A DNA stretch of 64,000 nucleotides. It comes from Glycomyces sambucus. GTDB lineage: Bacteria > Actinomycetota > Actinomycetes > Mycobacteriales > Micromonosporaceae. Shown piece by piece: positions 54,935 through 64,000 of this stretch. How positions within the stretch are numbered: position 1 is the first letter of the stretch; each line of letters begins with the position of its first letter. The notes beneath the pieces are model-generated. The model was not told the DNA's origin, searched no databases, and saw only the letters and a program-made list of their open reading frames with translations. The position numbers and the translations under genes are program-made. The stretch lies in contig NZ_FNGF01000005.1 in NCBI RefSeq assembly GCF_900102815.1, forward strand, positions 310,001 to 374,000, read 5' to 3'.

Positions 54935-57242
54935 CCTCCTCGCCGCCGCCTGCGCGCACCTCACCGGCCGCGCCGAAGACCGCGGCGCCCCGGCCCGACT
55001 CGACGCCTGGGACGTCGAGGACTGGCGCGCCGCCCTCCTCGACGTGCCCCTCGACGAGCGCGCCTACGCCGACCGCTTCGCCGTCGCCCGCGCCGACGAG
55101 ATGGACGCCCTCTGGGCCTGGTGGACCGACCCCGGACCCGACGCGCGCGTGAGCCCCGCGACCGGCGGCTACCTCGGCTTCCTCCTGCTCACGCTCATCT
55201 CCATGCACCGCTCCGACCGCATGCGCTACCACGGCGAGTCCTACGCGAGCGGCGAGATCGCCGGCCGCACCCCCGACGAGCTGTGCGCCGAACTCGTCGC
55301 CGACCCCCGCGTCCAGCAGGCCCTCGAACGCCTCTACGCGCCCGCCGAGGACGACGCCGAGGCGTGCCGCGTCTGGGCCACGATCGACTTCGCCACCATG
55401 GCCTTCCACCGCCACGGCACCACCTCGGTCATCGTCACCGTCGACTCAGCCGCGCCCGCCGTCGGCCGCGCCTCCCATCACGCCCTCAAATGCCTCATCT
55501 ACCCGTACCTGCGCATCCCCGCGATCGTCAAGGCCACCAGGGACTACCGCCGCGACTTCGGCGGCGTCCGCCCCGAGGGCTCCCCGCTCGTGACCGTGTG
55601 GGCCAGCCACGACGGCTGGGTCCTCATGGACTTCGTCCCCGGCACCACCCTCACCGACCACCTCGCCGCGCTCGCCAAGGGCCGCAAGGAACCCCGCTCC
55701 GAGATCGCGCGACCGGTCGACGTCCGGCAGCTGCGCGTCCTCGGCACCGCGCTCCTCGACGCCATGGCCGTGCTCGCCGCGGACGTCGGCCACCACAACG
55801 ACCTCACGCCCTCGAACGTCATCGTCCAGACCGGGCACGACGCCGCCGTCACGATCCGGCTCATCGACCTCGGCGTCAACTTCCTCCACACCCGCAGCCT
55901 CGTCGGCGCCGAGTCCCGCGAATCCGTGTACGTCGCACCCGAGGTCAAGGCCACCGGCACCGGCGGCCCCCTCGCCGACCTCTACTCGGTCGGCATGGTG
56001 CTCATCGCCATCGGCGGCATCCCGCACAGCGCCCCCGGCACCGTCCCCGACCAGTTCTACGTCGCCTCAGTCGGCCTCGCCCGCCTCCTCGAAGACCTCG
56101 TCGACGCCGACCCGGGCCAGCGCCTCCTGGTCTCCGGGATCGACCCCGGCCCCGGCCGGTTCACCGAGATCCGCGACCTCTTCGCACGCGAGATCGAGGT
56201 CCTCGAAGCGGCCGAGGCCGAGCGGCCCGCCGGCCGCTACCAGCGGCTCAAGAACGCCCTGCCCGGCGCGGGCGCGGTCGAGCGCCAGCGGAGGATCTGG
56301 AAGGTCCGCCGCAGGCAGGCCGAGGCCACCGACGCCGCCGCGCACCCCGTGCAGGCCCACCACCTCCGCCAGGCCAAGAGCCTCAAGCGCTGGGCGATCG
56401 CGTGCTCGTGGATGTCCTGGGTCACCGTGGCCCTGGTCCTCACCTGGTGGTCGCGCGACCTCGACCTGTTCTGGCAGGCCAAGTGGGTCGAGTACGCCAA
56501 CGCGTTCCTCAACCGCTCCGGGGACGGCATCCCGCTCCTCGACGACGTGCGGGCCGCGGACTACCCGATCCCCGACGCGTGGGACAACCTGCCGGTGCGG
56601 ATCGTCGCGCTCACGTACGCGCTGCCGGGCATGCGGCTGTACATGAACGTCTTCGCCGACATGACCCCGCACTCGGCGCTGCGCCGGCGCGGCTGGAAGG
56701 GCGTGCGCACCGCGGCGGCCTCGTTCATGATGCGGGCCACGGCGGTCTACCCGACCGTGTACATCCTGCTGCCCACCCTGGTGCAGCGCAGGTGGTGGGT
56801 GATCTTCTGCCCCTTGGGGATCATCACCGTCGCGGTGATGATCTCGGCCTGCCTGTGGTTCGCGCGGGACGCGAACGCGCGGGCGCGCGCCTGGAACGGC
56901 GGCAAGGGCCTCTCGACGGTGCCGCGGGGTGAGATCCCGACGCTCGAGCGCCTGGCGTCGTGGGCGCCCGCGGCCTGGCTCTACGCGCTGCCGGTGGTCA
57001 TCATCGGGGTCTTCCTGTACAGCGGCCGGCTCCAGGACGAGCTCATGTACGCGATCGCGATCGGCCTCATCAACATCGGCATCTGGTACTTCAAGAACAC
57101 CGGCACCGACGCCCCGTACGTCAGGGCCGGGCTCACGCGGGCGATCCTCGCGGCCGAGCGGCTCGACGTGCTGGAGGCGCGCGCGAAGCGGCCCCTGCCG
57201 GGACCGCGGGCCGAGCGGCCGCTGCGGGAGTCGGTGGCCTAA
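54915..57242 (+). CDS. Membrane-anchored protein-kinase-like protein
   Basis: A 775-residue protein. Residues 1-170 are helical and unrecognised. The kinase-like core has Lys192 (HHALKCLIYP), a catalytic loop HHNDLTPSN with Asp296 and Asn301, a metal motif IDLG with Asp318 in place of DFG, and YVAPE at 339-343. No clear glycine-rich loop is visible, but the key polar residues suggest phosphotransfer is possible. The C-terminal 280 residues hold about six membrane helices (near 493, 560, 605, 628, 684 and 708). The overlap with the patatin gene points to one functional unit, perhaps lipid signalling or stress response at the membrane. Confidence 0.78.
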   Translation: MADASVDLLAAACAHLTGRAEDRGAPARLDAWDVEDWRAALLDVPLDERAYADRFAVARADEMDALWAWWTDPGPDARVSPATGGYLGFLLLTLISMHRSDRMRYHGESYASGEIAGRTPDELCAELVADPRVQQALERLYAPAEDDAEACRVWATIDFATMAFHRHGTTSVIVTVDSAAPAVGRASHHALKCLIYPYLRIPAIVKATRDYRRDFGGVRPEGSPLVTVWASHDGWVLMDFVPGTTLTDHLAALAKGRKEPRSEIARPVDVRQLRVLGTALLDAMAVLAADVGHHNDLTPSNVIVQTGHDAAVTIRLIDLGVNFLHTRSLVGAESRESVYVAPEVKATGTGGPLADLYSVGMVLIAIGGIPHSAPGTVPDQFYVASVGLARLLEDLVDADPGQRLLVSGIDPGPGRFTEIRDLFAREIEVLEAAEAERPAGRYQRLKNALPGAGAVERQRRIWKVRRRQAEATDAAAHPVQAHHLRQAKSLKRWAIACSWMSWVTVALVLTWWSRDLDLFWQAKWVEYANAFLNRSGDGIPLLDDVRAADYPIPDAWDNLPVRIVALTYALPGMRLYMNVFADMTPHSALRRRGWKGVRTAAASFMMRATAVYPTVYILLPTLVQRRWWVIFCPLGIITVAVMISACLWFARDANARARAWNGGKGLSTVPRGEIPTLERLASWAPAAWLYALPVVIIGVFLYSGRLQDELMYAIAIGLINIGIWYFKNTGTDAPYVRAGLTRAILAAERLDVLEARAKRPLPGPRAERPLRESVA

Positions 57243-57282
57243 GCGGCGACCCTCGCGGGAGCGTCTGCCGCGACCGCTCCTG

Positions 57283-57346
57283 CTCAGACCGCGTCCCCCT
57301 CGGACCGTGTCCTTCTCAGACCGCGTCCCCCTCAGACCGTGTCCTC
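57283..57346. repeat. 16-bp tandem repeat, four units
   Basis: Units at 57283, 57299, 57315 and 57331 alternate between CTCAGACCGCGTCCCC and CTC(A/G)GACCGTGTCCT(T/C). The last unit contains the stop and final codons of the DUF5319-like gene on the minus strand. Confidence 0.85.
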
Positions 57347-57703
57347 GCCGTGCGTCTTCAGCCAGCAGTCCGAGAACCCCCGGGCGTAGTCCCAGGTCAC
57401 GTAGTGCGCCGGGTCGGGGTCGAAGGCCGGCTCGTGGACCTGCGCGCAGTTCGCCTCCAGGAGGCCGCGGAGGTTCGCCATGAGCAGGCCCCACGTGAAG
57501 TAGTGCGGCTCGTCGCAGTCGGCGCAGTCGACGACCACCCCCCGGTAGCCCTGCGGTTGCAGCACCCGCTCGAACATCTCCAGTTCGTGGAGGTCTTCGA
57601 GGAGGTCGGCGCGGTCGTCGTCGTCCAGTTCGGGTTCGAACGGGGCGAGCGCCTCCGCGTGGTCGGGATCGTCGGCGAACGGGTCGCGAGGCTCCTCATA
57701 CAC
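57332..57703 (-). CDS. DUF5319-like protein
   Basis: A 123-residue acidic protein with no recognised enzyme motif. Cysteines at CADCDEPH (about 60-67), plus two near the C-terminus (NCAQVHEP and SDCWLK), and the pattern HYFTWGLLMANL are conserved in an uncharacterised family that lies between bldM and guaB in actinomycetes. The Cys/His arrangement could bind metal. That position matches the one here apart from the island inserted after the BldM-like gene. Confidence 0.75.
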   Translation of the reverse strand: MYEEPRDPFADDPDHAEALAPFEPELDDDDRADLLEDLHELEMFERVLQPQGYRGVVVDCADCDEPHYFTWGLLMANLRGLLEANCAQVHEPAFDPDPAHYVTWDYARGFSDCWLKTHGEDTV

Positions 57704-57786
57704 GGTTCCAGCCTAACGCCCGGTGACGACGGCGCCGGGTGAGCGGCGCGGGACTCCCGGATGCGTGCCACCATCGCAATCGGGTG

Positions 57787-57815
57787 CTGACACCGGGTGC
57801 GGCGCTCGTTAGCAT
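57787..57815 (+). promoter_or_regulatory. Promoter of the small acidic protein gene
   Basis: CTGACA (57787-57792), 17 bp, TAGCAT (57810-57815), 41 bp before the ATG. Confidence 0.6.
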
Positions 57816-57855
57816 GGGCCGCAGGTAACCCCGACGGATCCGAGGAGACGGGCAC

Positions 57856-58050
57856 ATGGACAACTTCGGCGAGAACGTGGAAGAGATCTTCGACGACGTG
57901 GTGGACGGCGTGGCCGACACGGTCACCGACATCGACGCCACGGAGGTGTGGGAGGACATCAGCGACGGCGCCACCGAGGCGTGGGACGCGGTGGCCGACA
58001 GCGACGTGGTCGACACCATCTCCGACGAGGCGGGCGACCTCTTCGAGTAG
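57856..58050 (+). CDS. Very acidic 64-residue protein
   Basis: The 64 residues include 15 Asp and 8 Glu and no Lys, Arg or His at all, so the charge is about -23. The pattern of Val, Ile, Trp and Phe every three or four residues (EEIFDDVVDGVADTV, ATEVWEDISDGATEAW) suggests amphipathic helices made of an approximate repeat. It has its own promoter, a GAGGAG ribosome site and a following hairpin, so it looks like a real gene. No family is recognised; nucleic-acid mimicry or cation buffering are guesses only. Confidence 0.7.
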   Translation: MDNFGENVEEIFDDVVDGVADTVTDIDATEVWEDISDGATEAWDAVADSDVVDTISDEAGDLFE

Positions 58051-58084
58051 CCCCCGGCCGCACACCCCAGTTCACTCGCGGGCG

Positions 58085-58107
58085 CCCCGGGGACCACGTC
58101 CCCGGGG
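58085..58107 (+). terminator. Hairpin after the small acidic protein gene
   Basis: CCCCGGGGAC and its complement with a CAC loop, 34 bp after the stop. Confidence 0.6.
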
Positions 58108-58234
58108 CCGTCCCGTGTCCGGCCCCGTTCGGCACCCGCGGGTGCGTACCCGGACCCGCGCGGTGCCCGTCCCCAGGGCCGTTTCCGCGCCCGTCCGGTC
58201 ATCCGCTGACCGGACGCCCTGGTCCCCGCCGTGA

Positions 58235-59866
<1,632 letters not shown>

Positions 59867-59890
59867 TCGGGCCCGGTAGGAGGAGAGACT

Positions 59891-61012
59891 GTGCGGGAAT
59901 TGGTCGAGATCGGCCCCGGCAAGATCGTGGCGCGCGGCTGGAGGCTGTCCGAAGTGGCGCTCGTCCCGACCCGGCGCACCAGGGACATCGACGATGTCTC
60001 CACCGAATGGCAGCTCGACGCCTACCGCTTCGAGATCCCGGCCGTGGGGCACCCGTCCGATGCGACGATGAGCCCGGCGTCCGTGATCGAGATGGGCCGC
60101 CTCGGCGGCCTCGGCGTCCTGAACGGCGAAGGGCTGTGGTGCCGCTACGTCGACCCGACGTCGCTGCTCAAGGAGCTCGCGGACACGCCGGCGGAGAACG
60201 CGATCGAGCGGCTCCAGGAGATCTACGCCGAGCCGGTGAAGCCCGAGCTCATCGCCGAGCGGATCGCGGAGATCCGGGCCGGCGGGATCACCACGGCGAT
60301 CCGCTTCAGCCCGCAGCACACGGCCGAACTCGCGCCGCTCGCGGTCGAGGCGGGCGTGGACCTGCTGGTCATCCAGGGCACCATCGTGTCGGCGGAGCAC
60401 GTCTCCTCCGGCGGCGACGTCCTGAACCTGAAGCAGTTCATCGCCGACCTCGACATCCCGGTCGTCGTGGGCGGGGCCACGAACTACAAGACCGCCATGC
60501 ACCTGATGCGCACCGGCGCGGCGGGCGTCATCGTCGGGGTCGGCTCCGACGACTGGTCGACCACCGACACCGTGCTCGGGATCGACGTGCCGATGGCCTC
60601 CGCCATCGTCGAGGCCGCCGCGGCCCGCCGCGACTACCTCGACGAGACCGGCGGGCGCTACGTGCACCTCATCGCCGACGGCGAGGTCACCAACTCGGGC
60701 GCGATCGCGAAGGCCGTCGCGTGCGGCGCCGACGCGGTCATGCTCGGTTCGATCCTCGCCGACGCGGCCGAGTCCCCGGCCGCCGGCGCCTGGTGGCACT
60801 CCGCGGCCTCCCACCCGAAGCTGCCCCGCGGCCGCTTCCGCCCGGGAGACTCCGGCGACGTCGAGGTCCCCGACCTCGAGGCCATCCTCTACGGCCCCTC
60901 CAACTCCTCCGACGGCTCCCAGAACCTCTTCGGGGGCCTGCGCCGGGCCATGGCCAAGACCGGCTACACCTCGGTCAAGGAGTTCCAGAAGGCCAGCCTG
61001 GTCACCGCCTAG
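59891..61012 (+). CDS. GuaB3-family IMP dehydrogenase-related protein
   Basis: A 373-residue barrel protein without CBS domains, typical of the GuaB3 group that follows guaB in actinobacteria. The phosphate-binding GAAGVIVGVGSDDWSTTDTV lacks the catalytic Cys at the place found in GuaB, so it is probably not an IMP dehydrogenase. The GTG at 59891 follows GGAGGAGAG. It lies 24 bp after guaB and ends at a strong terminator, making a two-gene operon. Confidence 0.92.
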   Translation: MRELVEIGPGKIVARGWRLSEVALVPTRRTRDIDDVSTEWQLDAYRFEIPAVGHPSDATMSPASVIEMGRLGGLGVLNGEGLWCRYVDPTSLLKELADTPAENAIERLQEIYAEPVKPELIAERIAEIRAGGITTAIRFSPQHTAELAPLAVEAGVDLLVIQGTIVSAEHVSSGGDVLNLKQFIADLDIPVVVGGATNYKTAMHLMRTGAAGVIVGVGSDDWSTTDTVLGIDVPMASAIVEAAAARRDYLDETGGRYVHLIADGEVTNSGAIAKAVACGADAVMLGSILADAAESPAAGAWWHSAASHPKLPRGRFRPGDSGDVEVPDLEAILYGPSNSSDGSQNLFGGLRRAMAKTGYTSVKEFQKASLVTA

Positions 61013-61026
61013 ACCCAAGCCGACTC

Positions 61027-61056
61027 GGGGCCCGGACGCAGCAGCGTCCGGGCCCC
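61027..61056 (+). terminator. Terminator of the guaB operon
   Basis: GGGGCCCGGACGC and its perfect complement around an AGCA loop, followed by GGCGCTTATTCC. It lies 14 bp after the stop, between convergent genes. Confidence 0.85.
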
Positions 61057-61061
61057 GGCGC

Positions 61062-61490
61062 TTATTCCGCCGCTTTCGGCATCCGCGACACCATCGCCGC
61101 CCACTCGCGCCGGTCGTAGCACCAGGCCGGATACTGCGCCCGCTGCCGCCGCCCGTCGGGGCGGACCCCGTAGATGCGGTTCTGCGACCGCGAGTACTCG
61201 ACGCACACGAATGCGGGCTTGGCGAACACGGGTCGGAAACGCTTGCGACCGACCGCCAGGAGTGACTTGGTCCGCGGGTCGTACCCGATCCGGCTCCACC
61301 CGGCGAGCACGACCGCGCAGGCCCCGGCGCAACCGGCCGGCATCCCCACCAGCAGGCCCTGCAACGACATGTCGACGACCCCGCCGACCGTCAGCGCCCC
61401 GAACATCACCGCGACCCCGAGCGACAGCCCCAGAAGCCACCCGAACAGCACCCGGTTCGGCCCGGCGATCACCAGCGAACGAGCGCTCAT
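61062..61490 (-). CDS. Small membrane protein with one VRPDG module
   Basis: A 142-residue protein with two membrane helices (about 13-33 and 40-62) and a C-terminal basic module of about 70 residues (VEYSRSQNRIYGVRPDGRR, then a Trp/Ala segment WAAMVSRM). The same module appears twice in the preceding gene and once in the next, so the three form a paralogous family that I do not recognise. The ATG overlaps the stop of the gene read before it as ATGA. Confidence 0.75.
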   Translation of the reverse strand: MSARSLVIAGPNRVLFGWLLGLSLGVAVMFGALTVGGVVDMSLQGLLVGMPAGCAGACAVVLAGWSRIGYDPRTKSLLAVGRKRFRPVFAKPAFVCVEYSRSQNRIYGVRPDGRRQRAQYPAWCYDRREWAAMVSRMPKAAE

Positions 61491-62482
61491 CGCGCGCTTT
61501 TCGCGGCATCCGCGAGGAACCGGTCCACGAACACCTTCCAGGAGTCCAGGTCGCGCGCCCAGCCCCTGGCGATCTTGCGCCGCTTCCCGTCGGGACGGAC
61601 CTCGTAGAGGCAACCGGTGTAGACCGAGAACTCCAGCCGCTCGAACCCGGGACGCGGGTACTCACGGGCGGGGCGGCCGAGGGACTTGACGCTGACCCGG
61701 CCCTCCTTGTAGGTGAGCACCGGTCTGAGGAGGAGCGGCAGCGCACCGAACAGGAAGTAACCGGCGGCCGCCAGATGCAGCGAGCCGACCGAGTCGAAAT
61801 CCCCTCGGTGCGGCCACAAAGCGAACACCTCCGTGACCAGCCCGGCGAGGAGGAAACCGCTGAAGAACCGCCAGCGAATCCCTACCTTGACCACCGGTGC
61901 CCGCAAGTCCGATGGCTCGCCGCCGCCTCCGCTGCCGATCTGGTGCGCTCGGAAGACGTCAACGAACTCGGCCCAGGTGGCGTGATCGACCACGACGGTG
62001 AAGCGAGCGATGATGCGCCGCCTGCCGCTTGGTCTGACCCGTTCCAACCTGCCGCGGTAAATCGAGTACTCGAGGCGGTCTCCGGGGCGCCAGCGGCCGA
62101 GCGCCCGCCGTATCTGACCGGTACCGCTCCAGACTTTTCTTCGATCCACGTCGTAGGTGAGCAGATTCCGCTGCGTCAGCACGAGGGTGGCCATCATTGC
62201 GGCGTACATAGGTGGGAACTGCAGCGCGAACAAGACCGTTTGACTCTGGAGTCCGAACACTCTCATGAGAGAGATGCCGAGCACGCATGCCGCCGGCGCG
62301 AGCAGCCAGCCGATCGCCGCCGTCCACGTCAGCAGGCGGCGCCTGTACTCGACGGTGATGATTCGCGGCCTCGTCTCGATGCCGAGGACCTCGGCGATCT
62401 CTGTCGGGGTGAGGCGCAGCCGGAAGCGCGGTGAATCGCCCTCCTGGATCGGAGGAGTCGCAGGCTCGGGAGGAGGGGCCAT
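61487..62482 (-). CDS. Membrane protein with two VRPDG modules
   Basis: A 331-residue protein with a soluble start (about 1-50), two membrane helices, a module (LEYSIYRGRLERVRPSGRR, about 135-180), two more helices and a second module (LEFSVYTGCLYEVRPDGKR, about 270-325). It looks like an internal duplication of the 142-residue neighbour. The MAPPPEP start at 62482 is shared with the next gene; an ATG 16 bases upstream is in another frame. Function unknown. Confidence 0.78.
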   Translation of the reverse strand: MAPPPEPATPPIQEGDSPRFRLRLTPTEIAEVLGIETRPRIITVEYRRRLLTWTAAIGWLLAPAACVLGISLMRVFGLQSQTVLFALQFPPMYAAMMATLVLTQRNLLTYDVDRRKVWSGTGQIRRALGRWRPGDRLEYSIYRGRLERVRPSGRRRIIARFTVVVDHATWAEFVDVFRAHQIGSGGGGEPSDLRAPVVKVGIRWRFFSGFLLAGLVTEVFALWPHRGDFDSVGSLHLAAAGYFLFGALPLLLRPVLTYKEGRVSVKSLGRPAREYPRPGFERLEFSVYTGCLYEVRPDGKRRKIARGWARDLDSWKVFVDRFLADAAKSAR

Positions 62483-62520
62483 ATGGGGTGTCTTTCATGT
62501 GGGAGAGCGCGGAGTGCGGC

Positions 62521-63069
62521 TCAACGGCATGATCCTAACTGGATCCGCCCCTCGTGTGGGTTCGGCGACGTCTGAGCCGGTGCCCCTCCCGAGTGCTCGA
62601 GCAGGAGGTCGGCGAGAGCGGCCCAGTCGCGCCGGTTCGTGTACTGGCGGAAGACCGGCAGACGGCGACGCCTTCCGTCAGCGCGGACCTGGTAGATGCG
62701 GGCGTTATACGGCGAGTACTCGATCCGGTCGAAGCCCGGGCTCGGGTAGACGTCCGTGAACCTCCAGTTCGAGCTGCGCGGGACATGCAGCCTTCGACTG
62801 CGGACGTCGAAGCGGAGCGGCTCCCGGAACAGCAGGCCGAGAGCCCCGGAGCCCCAGCCCAGGGACATGCCACCTGCGAGGGACAGGAGCATTTCGACCG
62901 GATCGCGCTCGGCCACCGGGTCGAGCAGAATCAAGGCGATGCCGAGCGGGATGCCGACGGCCGCGATGAGCGCGCAGCGGAGCCGGTCGGTTCGGATCGT
63001 GAGCGCTCCGTGATGCGGGGCGGCCTCGTCGGCCGGAGGCATCGGCTCAGGCTCGGGGGGAGGGGCCAT
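62521..63069 (-). CDS. Membrane protein with one VRADG module
   Basis: A 182-residue protein with an N-terminus beginning MAPPPEP like its neighbour, two membrane helices (about 30-50 and 60-80), and one module (IEYSPYNARIYQVRADGRRR, then WAALADLLLEHSG). Its last codons, encoding RIQLGSCR, coincide with the -10 region of the next gene. The start at 63069 is chosen because the sequence around it, CCATATGGGGTGTCTTTC on the + strand, is the same at the neighbour's start. Confidence 0.75.
   Translation of the reverse strand: MAPPPEPEPMPPADEAAPHHGALTIRTDRLRCALIAAVGIPLGIALILLDPVAERDPVEMLLSLAGGMSLGWGSGALGLLFREPLRFDVRSRRLHVPRSSNWRFTDVYPSPGFDRIEYSPYNARIYQVRADGRRRRLPVFRQYTNRRDWAALADLLLEHSGGAPAQTSPNPHEGRIQLGSCR
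62532..62537 (-). promoter_or_regulatory. -10 box of the two-module gene, inside the preceding gene
   Basis: TAGGAT on the minus strand, part of a conserved TTA(G/C)GATCATGCCGT block that also precedes the gene starting at 63069. It lies 44-50 bp before the likely start region and inside the 3' end of the upstream gene. Confidence 0.5.
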
Positions 63070-63130
63070 ATGGGGTGTCTTTCGGGTTCGAGGGGGTGCC
63101 GAGGGGGGAGGGGTGCAGGTCGACGGCATG

Positions 63131-63136
63131 ATCGTA
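63131..63136 (-). promoter_or_regulatory. -10 box of the one-module gene (copy of 62532-62537)
   Basis: TACGAT in the second copy of the same block. Confidence 0.5.
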
Positions 63137-63240
63137 ACCGAATCAGCCGTTCGGGTGGGGGTCGGCGATAACGGGGGAGGGTTGGTCCTCTCCTCGGGGA
63201 TTTGTGCCGCCGCACACAGGTATCTGTCAGCTAGGCCACG

Positions 63241-63246
63241 TATCCT
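63241..63246 (+). promoter_or_regulatory. -10 box of the leader ORF and cyclase gene
   Basis: TATCCT ends seven bases before GTG 63254, so the transcript should begin at that codon. Confidence 0.5.
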
Positions 63247-63253
63247 TGCCACC

Positions 63254-63331
63254 GTGAATCGCAAGATCGTCCCCGTTCCCACAAGGAGTGGGGAACAACA
63301 CAGCCCTGTCATGACGTTGGTGCTGCTGTGA
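63254..63331 (+). CDS. Leaderless leader ORF before the cyclase gene (25 codons)
   Basis: A GTG at the predicted transcript start opens a 25-codon frame whose TGA overlaps the cyclase GTG (GTGA at 63328-63331). The peptide, VNRKIVPVPTRSGEQHSPVM then TLVLL, has no recognised family. It may couple translation of the cyclase to a leaderless start. Confidence 0.4.
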   Translation: MNRKIVPVPTRSGEQHSPVMTLVLL

Positions 63332-64000
63332 CCTGCCCGTTCTGTTCCGTGCCCACCGTGCCGGGCGCGCGCTACTGCCACAACTGCGGCGCGCCCCTGT
63401 CACCCGAGGCGACCGCTCCCCAGACGGAGCGGCGTTATGTCACGGTGCTCTTCGGCGACCTCTCCGACTTCACCACCTGGTCCGAGAGCCTCGACCCCGA
63501 GCGGGTCTCCTCCGTCACCGACCGGCTGCTCGCGGAGTGCGTGAACGCCGTCAACGAGTTCGGCGGGCACGTCGACAAGCTCACCGGCGACGGCATCATG
63601 GCCGTCTTCGGCGCCCCCCTCTCGCACGAGGACGACGCGGAGCGGGCGGTCCGCGCCGCCCAGGCCATGCAGAAGCGCGTCCGCCGGCTCCTCAAGGCCG
63701 AGTCCGGCGGGGGCCTCCCCATCGGCCTGCGGATCGGGCTCCGGTCCGGGCTCGTCGTGGCCGGCATGCAGGCGAACCTCGAGTACACCGTCATCGGCGA
63801 CACCGTGAACACCGCCGCGCGCATCTGCGCGATCGCCTCGATCGGCACCATCTGGGCCGGCGAGGAGACCATGCGCGCCACCAAGCACGCCGCCTCCTGG
63901 CGCCGGCTCACGCCCGTGCGCCTCAAGGGCAAGCGCGAGCCCGTCGAGGTGTTCCAGCTCCTGGGCCTCGAAGACGAGCCCGGGACGCGCGCGAGCCTCG
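63328..64000 (+). CDS. Class III adenylate/guanylate cyclase with zinc ribbon, N-terminal part
   Basis: The gene runs off the right edge (224 codons present). The N-terminus is a zinc ribbon with Cys3, Cys6, Cys17 and Cys20 (CPFC and CHNC). The cyclase domain follows (about 37-215), with metal Asp44 in FGDLSDFT, Asp88 in KLTGDGIMAVFGAP, and the segment EYTVIGDTVNTAARI. Many such proteins continue into an AAA-type ATPase and repeats, which would be outside the window. The GTG at 63328 is the first usable start in frame; there is none in the preceding 90 bases. Confidence 0.88.
   Translation, partial: MTCPFCSVPTVPGARYCHNCGAPLSPEATAPQTERRYVTVLFGDLSDFTTWSESLDPERVSSVTDRLLAECVNAVNEFGGHVDKLTGDGIMAVFGAPLSHEDDAERAVRAAQAMQKRVRRLLKAESGGGLPIGLRIGLRSGLVVAGMQANLEYTVIGDTVNTAARICAIASIGTIWAGEETMRATKHAASWRRLTPVRLKGKREPVEVFQLLGLEDEPGTRASL

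Noticed and set aside
61959..62498. Alternative start ATG at 62498 for the two-module gene
   Set aside because: It is in another frame and gives a motif-poor, Arg/Pro-rich product; the MAPPPEP start at 62482 is shared with the paralogue.

Overview
The window comes from the chromosome of a very GC-rich Gram-positive bacterium of the class Actinomycetia. The evidence is a 14-gene nuo operon next to menaquinone-related genes, a BldM-like orphan response regulator, a GuaB paralogue behind guaB, a SigE-family ECF sigma factor, a His-rich GroEL tail, CIRCE operators and many apparently leaderless genes. The order nuo - polyprenyl synthase - korAB - second nuo genes, and groESL - BldM-like regulator - DUF5319-like gene - guaB, resembles the conserved core of Streptomyces, Micromonospora and Glycomyces relatives. 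I cannot name the genus.

Region 1 (1-16.9 kb), respiration: the 3' end of a geranylgeranyl-reductase-type gene, nuoA to nuoN in canonical order with mostly overlapping genes, a strong terminator, and a convergent trans-polyprenyl diphosphate synthase. Together they make the NADH:menaquinone oxidoreductase and probably part of its quinone side chain. The nuoC-nuoD junction carries a 33-bp duplication of the end of nuoC.

Region 2 (16.9-28.5 kb): an MFS transporter, an IclR regulator behind a structured 480-bp gap, korAB (2-oxoacid:ferredoxin oxidoreductase), an ECF sigma factor with a membrane partner, a reduced second nuo set with only A, B, C and H, and a PIN/RHH toxin-antitoxin pair.

Region 3 (28.1-43.1 kb), housekeeping: FmdB-like zinc ribbon, 5-formyl-THF cyclo-ligase, a HAMP-GAF-GGDEF diguanylate cyclase, galU, moeA, an acetyltransferase, map with a divergent XRE regulator, purK-purE, a RidA protein, a methyltransferase, groES-groEL and an ABC-ATPase-domain protein.

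Region 4 (43.3-57.3 kb), accessory: a BldM-like regulator, then an apparent island. Its main part (44.0-53.8 kb) is a catabolic cluster: amidase, acetamidase/formamidase, GntR/FCD regulator, TauE/SafE permease, two cytosine-deaminase-like amidohydrolases and an SsuABC/TauABC-type importer. Five GTATAC-centred palindromes in its intergenic gaps suggest one GntR regulon. It is followed by a patatin-like protein overlapping a membrane-anchored kinase-like protein.

Region 5 (57.3-64 kb): a DUF5319-like gene ending in a 16-bp tandem repeat, a 64-residue acidic protein without any basic residue, guaB and its paralogue, a three-gene array of small membrane proteins sharing a repeated module and duplicated control regions, and the start of a zinc-ribbon class III cyclase gene preceded by a probable leaderless leader ORF.
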